This document shows positions 1 to 8,900 of a stretch of DNA of 57,566 bases, piece by piece. This DNA is from Desulfobacteraceae bacterium (GTDB taxonomy: Bacteria > Desulfobacterota > Desulfobacteria > Desulfobacterales > Desulfosalsimonadaceae). The notes beneath the pieces were generated by a model, which saw nothing but the letters and a program-made list of their open reading frames with translations, made no database searches and had not been told where the DNA came from. Each line of letters starts with the position of its first letter. The stretch's first letter is position 1. A program made the position numbers and the translations under genes. Location: positions 1-57,566 of the forward strand of contig QZJS01000006.1 of assembly GCA_003597945.1 (NCBI GenBank), read 5' to 3'.

Positions 1-1302
1 CTCGATCTCCACCGGGTAAATGTTTTCCCCGCCGCTGATGATGATATCCTTTTTCCGGTCCACCAGCCAGATGAAACCGTCTTCATCCACCCGGGCGATA
101 TCGCCCGTGTGGAGCCATCCGCCGGCAAGGGCCTCGGCGGTTGACTCGGGATTTCGGTAGTATTCCACCATCACGCCGGGCCCCCGGACCAGCAGTTCCC
201 CGGGCCGGCCCGGCGACAGATTCCGGCCGTTCTCATCCACGACGCGGCATTCCCAGTCAAACCCCGGAATGCCGATGGCGCCGACCTTGTGATAGTTTTC
301 CATGCCCAGATGCACGCAGCCCGGGCCCGTGGATTCGGTCAGCCCGTAATTGGTGTCGTAGGCATGGTGCGGGAAGACGGCCTTCCATTTTTCCACCAGG
401 CTGGGTGGGACCGGCTGTGCCCCGATATGCATGAGCCGCCATTGATCCAGGTGGTAGTCGGCCGGGTTGATCTCCCCGTTTTCAATGGCCACCAGGATAT
501 CATGGGCCCAAGGCACCAGGAGCCAGACAATGGTGACGCCTTCCCCGGATACGGCCTCCAGGATAGCTTTGGGGCTGACGCCCTTTAAAATCACGGCCCG
601 GGCGCCTACCACCAGGTTGCCGAACCAGTGCATCTTGGCGCCCGTGTGATACAGGGGGGGAATACAGAGGAAATTATCCCCATGGACCTGATTGTGGTGC
701 CGGTTTTCCAGGTAGGCGGCAAATTCCAGGTGCCGATGCCGCAAGAACACGCCCTTGGGCCGGCCGGTGGTGCCGGAGGTGAAATAGATCCCGGCGCCGT
801 CGGTTAAATCAATATCGATCGGCGGCTCGGTTTCAAGGCGGCCGGCCAGCAGATCCGGGTACCAGAGGGCCCAATCCGGTTTCCGGCTTTTTTCCCCCAC
901 AAAGATATAGGTCTGGATGGTACGGTCAAAATCGGATTTGCCCGCTTCAATCCGGTCGATAAATTCCTCGCCGAAGATGATGACCCGGGCCTCGGCAAGG
1001 TCGTTGCAATGCATGATGTCATAGGTCTGAAACCGGAAATTCAAGGGAACGGCCACCGCGCCGGAGCGCAGAATGCCGAAATAGACCGGAAGCCAGTCCA
1101 GGCAGTTCATCATGAGCTGAATCACCCGGTCGCCTTTTTCAATGTTTATGGATCGCAGGTAATGGGCCAGTTGATTGGCCTGACGGTAAAACCGGTCCCA
1201 TGTGATTTCCGATCGTCCGCCGGCGGCCGGTTCCCGCTCCACCAAGGCGACTTCATCTCCATACATCCTGGCGTTTCTGGCCAGCATTTCCGTGATCTGC
1301 AT
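1..1302 (-). CDS. AMP-dependent acyl-CoA synthetase, C-terminus cut by window edge
   Basis: Activates a carboxylic acid with ATP to an acyl-AMP and transfers it to CoA. The frame stays open from the ATG at 1302 to base 1, giving 434 residues. Seen: the AMP-binding P-loop YFTSGTTGRPKG near residue 173, the YGLTES motif near residue 325, and WLHTGDIARVDEDG followed by DRKKDIIISGGENIYP at the end, which is the hinge leading into the C-terminal domain. Only about the last 80-100 residues are missing. The family is clear (class I adenylate-forming, FadD-like); the acid it uses cannot be read from the sequence. The reading frame is transcribed away from the palindromic repeat upstream. Confidence 0.93.
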   Translation of the reverse strand, partial: MQITEMLARNARMYGDEVALVEREPAAGGRSEITWDRFYRQANQLAHYLRSINIEKGDRVIQLMMNCLDWLPVYFGILRSGAVAVPLNFRFQTYDIMHCNDLAEARVIIFGEEFIDRIEAGKSDFDRTIQTYIFVGEKSRKPDWALWYPDLLAGRLETEPPIDIDLTDGAGIYFTSGTTGRPKGVFLRHRHLEFAAYLENRHHNQVHGDNFLCIPPLYHTGAKMHWFGNLVVGARAVILKGVSPKAILEAVSGEGVTIVWLLVPWAHDILVAIENGEINPADYHLDQWRLMHIGAQPVPPSLVEKWKAVFPHHAYDTNYGLTESTGPGCVHLGMENYHKVGAIGIPGFDWECRVVDENGRNLSPGRPGELLVRGPGVMVEYYRNPESTAEALAGGWLHTGDIARVDEDGFIWLVDRKKDIIISGGENIYPVEIE

Positions 1303-1386
1303 TCGTTATTTCCCTTTATTTCCCTTTAAAAATACTTTCTTGCCAAACAGTTACCAAAAACCGCATTCAATCAACCCGACTCCGGA

Positions 1387-1570
1387 GGGATCGCGAACCA
1401 TCAATCCGGGAGCGGGTTTGCGCTTGTTGCCGAAAAAGACGGGGCGGTTGATCCGCGTCAAGAATTTCTCACTGTTTGAGGGTAAAACCCGAGTTTGAGA
1501 AATTCAGCGGATCAACAGACCCGGCCGGCAACAAGCGCATTTAGCGAGTGGACTGATGGTTCGCGATCCC
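1387..1570. repeat. 184-bp long imperfect palindrome, copy 1 of a dispersed repeat
   Basis: The outermost 16 bases on the left (1387-1402) are the exact reverse complement of the rightmost 16 (1555-1570). Inward, further paired blocks follow: GCGCTTGTTGCCG, GTTGATCCGC and GAATTTCTCA each occur on both arms in inverted orientation, with a centre near TTTGAGGGTAAAACCCGAG. The element lies in the 535-bp gap between the acyl-CoA synthetase and dnaK. A second, inverted copy lies at 20014-20205 and shares the inner roughly 140 bases closely. It encodes no protein and looks like a MITE- or REP-type structural repeat. Confidence 0.85.
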
Positions 1571-1726
1571 GTAAAACAGGATCATATTGATATGAAACGA
1601 AAAAGACCTAACAGAACCGCCGAAAAAGTCAACCGGAATTCCATGGGCGCTTTATAGGTTTATGGGCTGGTGCGGCAAGGCGCGCTATGTCTGCCGAAAG
1701 GGACAAAACGCCGTGCCCAGAAACAG

Positions 1727-1763
1727 AGATCCCGGCCCGCCTTCTTCGGCGACGCCGGGATCT
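1727..1763 (-). terminator. Hairpin downstream of dnaK, possible terminator
   Basis: AGATCCCGGC (1727-1736) pairs perfectly with GCCGGGATCT (1754-1763) around a 17-base loop. It lies 75-110 bases past the dnaK stop. The U-tract on the minus strand is poor, so termination strength is uncertain. The remaining sequence between 1571 and 1837 shows nothing else recognisable. Confidence 0.4.
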
Positions 1764-1837
1764 TTGATATATATACCGTCCATACGGCATGAATCTGCCG
1801 GATAAACGGAAGGGGGCGCGGTTTGTCTTACCGCGGG

Positions 1838-3766
1838 TTATTTGTCTTGCTTGACCTCCTCGTAATCGGCATCCACCACGTCCTCGTCCTGGCCGGCGGC
1901 ATTGGCGCCGGCGTCGGACGCGCCGGCGTCGGCCCCGGCATCCTGGGCTCCGCCCGCCTGGGAAGCCTGCTGATACATGGCTTCAGCCAGCTTGTGGGAG
2001 GCGTTCATCAACTCTTCGCTGATCCGCTTGATCTCATCAGGGTCCGTGCCCTCAACGGCTTTCTTGAGACGCCCGGAAATCTCTTCGATATTGGTCTTGG
2101 TTTCCGCGTCCACCTTATCCCCGAGATCCCGCATGGATTTTTCGGTGGAATACATCAGTGAATCCGCGTGGTTACGGGCTTCCACCAGAAGTTTTAATTT
2201 CTTATCATCTTCGGCATGCAACTCCGCATCCTTGACGAGCCTGTCAATCTCCTCCTTGGACAGGCCGGAAGAGGCCGTAATCCGGATGGACTGCTCCTTG
2301 CCGGTGGCCGTGTCTTTTGCCGACACATTGACGATGCCGTTGGCATCAATATCAAAGGTCACTTCGATCTGGGGCACGCCCCGGGGCGCGGGCGGAATAT
2401 CGGCCAGTTCAAACTTGCCCAGGGTCTTATTGCCCGCCGCCACTTCCCTTTCACCCTGAAGCACGTGAATGGTCACCGCCGGCTGGTTATCCTGGGCCGT
2501 GGAGAAGACCTGGCTTTTTCGGGTAGGAATGGTCGTGTTCTTTTCAATCAGCTTGGTCATCACGCCGCCCAGGGTTTCAATGCCCAAAGACAGTGGCGTG
2601 ACATCCAGCAGGAGCACGTCCTTGACATCGCCCTTCAACACGGCCCCTTGAATAGCGGCGCCCACGGCAACAACTTCATCCGGGTTGACGCCCTTGTTGG
2701 GCTCCTTGCCGAAAAACTTCTTTACGCGTTCCACCACCGCGGGCATCCGTGTCATGCCGCCCACCAGGATCACTTCGTCGATATCATCGGCGGAATATCC
2801 CGCATCCTTAAGCGCCATGCGGCACGGGCCTTCCAGATTATCCAGCAGATCAGCGACCAAAGATTCCAGTTTGGCACGGGTAATCTTGATGTTAAGATGC
2901 TTGGGCCCGCTGGCATCGGCCGTGATAAAGGGAAGGTTCACATCCGTCTGAAGCGATGAAGACAGCTCCATCTTGGCTTTTTCGGCCGCTTCCTTGAGTC
3001 GCTGCAAGGCCATTTTATCTTTGCGGATATCGATCCCCTGGTCCTTCTTGAACTCATCGGCCAGAAAATCAATCACCCGGAGATCAAAATCATCCCCGCC
3101 CAGATGGGTATCGCCGTTGGTGGCCTTGACTTCAAAGACCCCATCGCCGATTTCCAGAACCGACACGTCGAATGTGCCGCCGCCGAGATCAAATACCACG
3201 ATCTTTTCTTCCTTTTTCTTATCAAGGCCATAGGCAAGCGATGCCGCCGTAGGTTCGTTGATGATGCGCAACACGTTTAATCCGGCGATTTTTCCGGCAT
3301 CCTTGGTGGCCTGGCGCTGACTGTCGTCAAAATAGGCCGGAACGGTAATCACCGCGTCCGTCACTTTTTCCCCGAGGTATTCCTCCACGGAATGCTTGAT
3401 ATCGGCCAGGATAAAGGACGAAATTTCCGCCGGGCTGTAGAGTTTACCCCGCAGGTTGATCCGTAAATCGCCGTTGGCCGCCCGCTCGATCTTGTACGGC
3501 AGATTTTTAATATCGTTTTGGACTTCCTTTGAATCAAACTTTCGACCGATCAGCCGTTTGACGCCGAAGACCGTATTTTCCGGATTGGTAATGGCCTGCC
3601 GCTTGGCGATCTGCCCCACCAGCCGCTCACCGCCTTCGGTGATGGCGACAATGGACGGCGTTGTCCGGCCGCCTTCCGGATTGGTGATCACCTTTGATTC
3701 GTTTCCTTCTCTGATGGCGACACATGAATTGGTTGTGCCGAGATCAATTCCAAGAACCTTGCCCAT
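1838..3766 (-). CDS. dnaK: Chaperone protein DnaK (Hsp70)
   Basis: ATP-dependent cytosolic Hsp70 chaperone that works with GrpE and a J-protein. The protein has 642 residues, normal for the family. Seen: the nucleotide-binding start [34 protein letters not shown] near residue 195, the linker [19 protein letters not shown] near residue 385, the substrate-binding domain, and a Gly/Ala/Asp-rich tail ending [11 protein letters not shown]. The start chosen is the second of two in-frame ATGs (3766): AGGAGG lies six bases before it but abuts the first ATG at 3772. It sits 81 bp downstream of grpE on the same strand; neither dnaJ nor hrcA is in the window. Confidence 0.97.
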   Translation of the reverse strand: MGKVLGIDLGTTNSCVAIREGNESKVITNPEGGRTTPSIVAITEGGERLVGQIAKRQAITNPENTVFGVKRLIGRKFDSKEVQNDIKNLPYKIERAANGDLRINLRGKLYSPAEISSFILADIKHSVEEYLGEKVTDAVITVPAYFDDSQRQATKDAGKIAGLNVLRIINEPTAASLAYGLDKKKEEKIVVFDLGGGTFDVSVLEIGDGVFEVKATNGDTHLGGDDFDLRVIDFLADEFKKDQGIDIRKDKMALQRLKEAAEKAKMELSSSLQTDVNLPFITADASGPKHLNIKITRAKLESLVADLLDNLEGPCRMALKDAGYSADDIDEVILVGGMTRMPAVVERVKKFFGKEPNKGVNPDEVVAVGAAIQGAVLKGDVKDVLLLDVTPLSLGIETLGGVMTKLIEKNTTIPTRKSQVFSTAQDNQPAVTIHVLQGEREVAAGNKTLGKFELADIPPAPRGVPQIEVTFDIDANGIVNVSAKDTATGKEQSIRITASSGLSKEEIDRLVKDAELHAEDDKKLKLLVEARNHADSLMYSTEKSMRDLGDKVDAETKTNIEEISGRLKKAVEGTDPDEIKRISEELMNASHKLAEAMYQQASQAGGAQDAGADAGASDAGANAAGQDEDVVDADYEEVKQDK

Positions 3767-3847
3767 TTTCATCCTCCTTAGTCATGTATATATAATGGTA
3801 TGAACCATCCTTTACGTCAAAACCGCCTGCCCGCCGGGCCCGATAGG

Positions 3848-4495
3848 TTATCCGGCGGCTACCGATACCATTGCCGGGCGCAGGAGACGATCGTGGATCA
3901 TGTATCCTTTCTGAAGCACATTGCAGACCGTGTTTTCAGGATATTGGGTTGTTTCTTCCCGCATGACCGCCTCGTGAAAAGCCGGATCAAAAGGCTTTCC
4001 CAACGCATCAATGGGCGTCACATAAAATTTTTCCAGTACGCGCATGATTTCCTTGAGCGTCATTTCAACCCCTTCCACAATGCATGAATCCGGCGAACCA
4101 GACGAAATGCCGCCGGAAGATGAAATCGCCCGCTCCAGATTATCCACCACCGTTAACAATTCCTTGAGCAGCGCCTCATTGGCGTATTTCTTGAAATCTT
4201 CCATGTGGCGCTGGGATCGTTTTTTGTAATTCTCAAATTCCGCCGACACGCGCAGCAACTGTTCCCTGTCGTCCGCCGATTGCTTCCGGAGACACTCCAG
4301 TTCAGACTTTACGCTTTCAATATCATCTCCTTCAGGCGCGGTTTGCGCGATCCCGTCCTCATCGATGTCTTGCATTTTATCCCCTACACCGTCCGAGGGG
4401 CCAAAAAAGCGTTCTTCTTCCTCAACATCTTTGAAGCCCTCTTCCATTTCAAAAGGATTTGCATCAATTTCTTTTGCGTAGCCTTTTCGCGTCAA
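3848..4495 (-). CDS. grpE: Nucleotide exchange factor GrpE, probable TTG start
   Basis: Releases ADP from DnaK. From the TTG at 4495 the protein has 215 residues. Seen: an acidic N-terminal stretch, a coiled coil around VKSELECLRKQSADDREQLL, the conserved core SAEFENYKKRSQRHMEDFKK and ELLTVVDNLERA, then the C-terminal beta-domain with PFDPAFHEAV and the end VLQKGYMIHDRLLRPAMVSV. The TTG is preferred because GGGAG lies at about seven bases and no in-frame ATG nearby has a comparable site. The frame is open further upstream to an ATG at 4624, but that extension is hydrophobic and unlike GrpE. Same-strand partner of dnaK. Confidence 0.92.
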   Translation of the reverse strand: MTRKGYAKEIDANPFEMEEGFKDVEEEERFFGPSDGVGDKMQDIDEDGIAQTAPEGDDIESVKSELECLRKQSADDREQLLRVSAEFENYKKRSQRHMEDFKKYANEALLKELLTVVDNLERAISSSGGISSGSPDSCIVEGVEMTLKEIMRVLEKFYVTPIDALGKPFDPAFHEAVMREETTQYPENTVCNVLQKGYMIHDRLLRPAMVSVAAG

Positions 4496-4731
4496 TTTTA
4501 TTCTCCCGAATCCATCCGTTATGATCCGAATGGGCTTAATACCCCGCAATCCCGATAATACGGAAGCCGGTATCAACCGCTTTAAATTTCTAAAGAAAAA
4601 TAAGACCAAAAAGGGGGTTGTCAAGGAAGGCCGTCTAGTAAAATCTGCTTTGTAAAATGCAAAATATTGAGCGAAATATTGGCTGGATAAAGAGAAGCGA
4701 AGGTTTTGCTTTGCTTACCGGCTAAAAAAAT

Positions 4732-4991
4732 TCCCTGGCTGTGAACCCGGCCTGGAATTATTTCGAAACATATAAAGGATTGCATGACCGGGATCGATCC
4801 GCGACACAGACATCATTATTTATCGCTGCTTCCTTCCGGACCTGACGAGGTTCATAAGTGTCTGTTACGCGGCGACCGGTCTGAACCATTTATTTTTCCG
4901 ATCCAATCCTCGGCGCGGGAATTCGGCCCCGCCTTAAGCGGATTTCGGGTCACAAGGTACCGCTAGCACCCCGCTTATCACAACCAGGGAG
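4732..4991 (-). ncRNA. ffs: Signal recognition particle RNA, large bacterial type
   Basis: RNA of the signal recognition particle, which binds Ffh and targets membrane proteins. The S-domain core on the minus strand reads GTCAGGTCCGGAAGGAAGCA (about 4831-4850), the near-invariant Ffh-binding loop. Upstream lies the Alu-domain block GGTACCTTGTGACCCGAAAT and GGGCCGAATTCCC, seen only in the long type. The two ends pair: CCCTGGTTGTGA at the 5' end with TCACAGCCAGGG at the 3' end (one G-U). Directly after the closing helix comes AATTTTTTT, so the terminal helix with seven U's can act as terminator. The inner hairpin alone (4786-4881) would resemble 4.5S RNA, but the flanking Alu block and closing stem support about 260 nt. 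Confidence 0.9.
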
Positions 4992-4995
4992 TATC

Positions 4996-5024
4996 AACAT
5001 AAGCCCTGAAAATATATTTTTCAA
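4996..5024 (-). promoter_or_regulatory. Sigma-70-type promoter of the SRP RNA
   Basis: On the minus strand TTGAAA (5019-5024) and TATGTT (4996-5001) are separated by exactly 17 bases. Initiation about seven bases further falls at the first paired base of the SRP RNA closing helix. Placement agrees with the independently derived 5' end of the RNA. Confidence 0.6.
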
Positions 5025-5068
5025 GGGTCAAAAAAAGTGCGACATCTGCTGCGTCGCGTCAACGAATC

Positions 5069-5182
5069 CTATGCGGATTTGGATTTACTGGATTTATTGT
5101 TTTTGCCGGCTTTGGGTCGGGTTTTCCCATGGGTGCCCCTGGAAATCTTTCCCCGCCTGGTGCGCTGATCGCCTCTGCCCAT
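5069..5182 (-). CDS. Small ribosomal subunit protein Thx (bTHX/S31), 37 aa
   Basis: A 37-residue, strongly basic protein starting MGRGDQRTRRGKISRGTHGK, matching the Thx family signature (MGRGDrRTrRGKi.rGt.GK.Rp) known from Thermus and the plastid PSRP4 proteins, where the peptide sits in the head of the 30S subunit. The tail is rich in Lys, Ser and Asn. AAGGGAG lies eight bases before the ATG at 5182, and the stop is TAG at 5069-5071. It lies just upstream of the SRP RNA on the same strand, a sensible neighbourhood for a translation protein. Its small size makes it easy to overlook. Confidence 0.85.
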   Translation of the reverse strand: MGRGDQRTRRGKISRGTHGKTRPKAGKNNKSSKSKSA

Positions 5183-5331
5183 AACTGATTCTCCCTTGAT
5201 AATTCATTATTGATGACGATATAAAAAAATCATTGTGCGCCCTTTGTAATCGACTCTTTCTCATTTTTCAACACTTAAAAGCCATTTTTGCGGATATGGG
5301 CACTATGCAATAAAAAAGCCATGAATCCGTG

Positions 5332-5823
5332 CTACAGCGCTTCAAGATAATTGCGGGTGAATGCGTAATCTTTCTGCTGATTGGCACGGGTGTCGTCTTC
5401 GACCAGCTTGGCGAGTTTACCGCCGATGAGCGGAATCGGGCATTTAACATCAAATGCAATGATGTAATCGCAACCCTTTTTGGTGGGTTTGAGCGCAAGG
5501 GTACCGGTCATGCTGATGGGAACGCCTTTCACATTAACCTCAAACACCCCGGTCTTGGCAGCCTTGTCAAAGGATTGCCAGGTATCCACGGCATCCACAA
5601 AATTCGTGCTTTTAACAAACCGTTTTAACAGATCCGGCGGGTTGGCGGGAAGGTCCATCTGCCGGCGGATCACAAACCGGCCGCTGTGCTGACCGCATTC
5701 AGGGATTCTGATATTTTTGGCGCCGGTGGCTGCAAACTTTTTCACCAGATAGGATTCATCCGTGAGCACCTTAAAAACCGTATCCGTGTCTTTTTCATAC
5801 GCATGGGTAATGTTAAATTTCAT
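5332..5823 (-). CDS. SRPBCC-fold protein, DUF2505-like
   Basis: A 163-residue cytosolic protein beginning MKFNITHAYEKDTDTVFKVL, typical of DUF2505 proteins in the START/SRPBCC superfamily, which fold around a hydrophobic ligand pocket. Other family-like stretches are GTLALKPTKKGCDYIIAFDV and a C-terminal helix. There is no signal peptide or membrane segment. The start at 5823 follows AAGGAAA; the frame is open upstream to 5895 but that part is not family-like. Ligand and role are unknown. It lies 78 bp downstream of the giant sensor kinase gene on the same strand and may share its transcript. Confidence 0.75.
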   Translation of the reverse strand: MKFNITHAYEKDTDTVFKVLTDESYLVKKFAATGAKNIRIPECGQHSGRFVIRRQMDLPANPPDLLKRFVKSTNFVDAVDTWQSFDKAAKTGVFEVNVKGVPISMTGTLALKPTKKGCDYIIAFDVKCPIPLIGGKLAKLVEDDTRANQQKDYAFTRNYLEAL

Positions 5824-5901
5824 AGGCGATTTCCTTTTCACAAATAATGGGGGAACCCGAGTCCATGGCCAGGATTGCAATCGTTGGCGAGACACATAAA
5901 T

Positions 5902-8900
5902 TCATTTTAAATTTTCCATGGGAATTTTTACGGTAATGATCAGCCCCTGTTGCGGCCTTGAATCGCATTCAATCCGACCGCCCAGGGTCTGGGTAACCAG
6001 ATTATAGACAATATACATGCCCAATCCAGTGCCGCCGCTGCCGCGACGCGTGGTAAAAAAAGGCTGAAATATTTTTTCAGCGGCTTCCGGACTCATGCCG
6101 CAACCATTGTCGCGATATTCAAAAACCAGATCATCGGCTTCCACGGCCACGCGGATTTCCATTTGCCCCGCATCCACGTCGGCAAAGGCATGGGTCAGCG
6201 AGTTGATGACGCAGTTGGTGATGATCTGGGAAAACGCGCCGGGATAGCTGTTGATTTCCAGGTCGTCAGGGCAGGCAACGGTGATGTTGTGGCGGGTACG
6301 CTTGTATTTCGGCTGAAGGCTTAACAAGACCTCGCCGATGTAATCATTGACATTAAACCGACGCCGCTCCTCGCTGGTCTGGTCCGCGGCCACCTCCTTG
6401 AAGCTGCCGATCAGTTCCACGGCCCTGCTTAAATTTTTATAAATGGTGCCGGCGGCTTCAATGGCCCCATCAATCAGCTTGCCGGGATCCTCCCCGGCGG
6501 ATGCGCCGTTCGCCATTACCGTCTTCAGGCTTTCGAGCTTTTCCTCAAGAAAAGATACCGCCATCACGCCGATGCCGATGGGCGTGTTGATCTCATGGGC
6601 CACGCCGGCCACCAGTCCGCCGAGGGCCGCCATTTTCTCGGACTGCACCAGATGATCCTGGGTCTGTTTCAGGGTTTCCAGCATCTCCTCCAGTTCCGCC
6701 GTACGGACCGCCACCCGTTTTTCCAGGTCCCGGTTTAAAAGCATCGCTTCCCGCTCGGCCCGCTTCCGCTCGGTGATGTCCGTGACCATCGCGAATGACC
6801 CGATGAACGTGCCGGATCGGTCCATTATGGGAACGGCCTTGACCAGGCATTCCACCCGGGTGCCCTCGGGTCGCGTAAAAACAATGTCATAGGCCCCTTT
6901 TTGCCCCTGGCGACGGAGGACGAGCTGCTCTTTGACCATGTAGGCCCCCTGGTGATCGAGCAGGTCGAAATAATTCATGCCGATAAGCGATTCCCGTTTT
7001 CTGCCCAGGATACGACACATTTCCGGATTGACGTCCGTGATCATTGCCTGGGCGTCTATGGCAAGGAAACCTTCATTGGCGCTGGAAAGAATATTGCTCA
7101 GCCGGTTTTCCGCGCTCCGCAGGGCTTCGTACAACATGGCGTGATTAATGGAAATAGCCGCCTGTGCCGCAATCACCTTCAGGATTTCCTGATGTCTGGC
7201 CGTGAACATCCTGCCGGAAAGATTGTTTTCCAGGTACATCACCGCCATTAGACGATGTTGATGCATGACCGGCAGGCAGATCACGGATTTGGGGGCATGG
7301 CGGGCCATATAGGGGTCATCGGAAAACAGATCCTGTTCGGAGGCGTCCTCTAACAGCAGCGTTTCACCGGTCCGGACCACAAACTGGATAATGGATTGCG
7401 GCGCGTACCGGGCCATGGATTCCCCGGGACGGCTCAACGCGATGCCTTCCTTTCCGGAAATCCCGGCGGCTTCCACAATATACCGGCCATCCTTTTTAAG
7501 TATCAGCAGCCCCTTCTGGGCCCCGGCGGTTTCGATGCTCAGGCGGATAAGCTGATCCACCAGCCGGTCCAGTTCAATTTCCCCGGATACGACCTGGGCC
7601 GCCTGAATCATGGACATGGCATCAATGGCGTCGATATCGATTAAAGTATCGGCGGTGCGGGTCGGCGCCGTTTCTTCAGCAAAAACGTCAGCCGTCGCGA
7701 TATCACCCGATCCTTCCACCATATGGGGATGACGGGCTTCCATCTGGTCCACCTTGGCCGCGGCGCCCCAGCGCTGGTAACATCGCCGTGCACGCGCCAG
7801 AAAAATACCCGCAATCTCCGGGTTACCGGCTTCCAGCCATATCCTTCCAGCGGTTTCATTGGCGATGGCCTCGTCCTGGAGAAAACCGTTCCGGCCGGCC
7901 CGGGTGATGGCGCCGTCGAAATAAATCATGGCCTTTTCAAGTTCGCCGCCGGCCGCGGCCAGACCGGCCTCGATGAGCAGATACTGGTGTTCATAATTAT
8001 CAGGCGCATGCCGTGCGAAATCCCGCAAATGTTTTTGATGGGCTTTGATTTGTCTGACGTATCGTCTGTGTTTCCGTCCGACAACACCCGATGCGGCCGC
8101 CAGCAGGGCAAGGCAATGATAGAAATGATACTGGGAAACAAAAATCTGTCCCGCCACGGCGTCCATGTATTTGCGGGCATCTCCCCCCCATTTCAGGGCG
8201 CCGTCGATATCACCGAAGATAACACTGACCACCAGCCTGCCGACAGCGTGAATACCCATGCGGTTTAAGTCTTTGGCCGTCTCCCACCGCGACGCGATTT
8301 CATCCGCATCGCATATCGCTCCTTGTATCCGCGTCGGGTCATTTATGGCGGTGCGAATATTTTCAACCAGTTGATGCCAGAAAAGATATTCCTCCAGTGT
8401 GCTTTCCTGTCGCAGTTTCTCAAAGGGGGCCCTGAATTTCTCCAGTTTATCCGCCACCTGATCCAGGGGTTCCCCGAGGAAAAAAAGCGTATAGAAATAA
8501 GTTGTCAGGCCGTAAGCCGCAAAGGAATGATCCCCGATGTCAATGCCGCTGTTATAGGCCCTGAGCAGATAAATCTGGTTTTCCCTAAGGGGTTTTGTCC
8601 AGTGATGAATGCCGCCGCCGATAAGCAGGTTGATCTTGGCCCGCAAAAAGCCGGCATTATATTGTTCCATCACTCTAAGGCCCAAATCCGCAAACTCATG
8701 GCCGCGATGATATTGCCTGAAAAAGCCGCAGAGAACAGCGCCGTATGCTGTATAGGCAAAGGCCGCATACGGCGAATTGCCGAATCGCACCGCCAGGATA
8801 AGGAGCCTGGACACAACAACCACCAGACCTGTGGGATCCGCCACGTAAAAAGGTTCGGTCAAACGGGTCAGAATCCGGGACACGGCGATTTTTTTGGCAT

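Noticed and set aside
4493-4624. ATG start for GrpE at 4624
   Set aside because: The extension is hydrophobic and unlike GrpE; the TTG at 4495 has a good ribosome-binding site.
5004-5031. Hairpin near 5004-5031 as a terminator of the Thx gene
   Set aside because: The T-run is on the wrong side for the minus strand, and the same bases form a well-spaced promoter for the SRP RNA.
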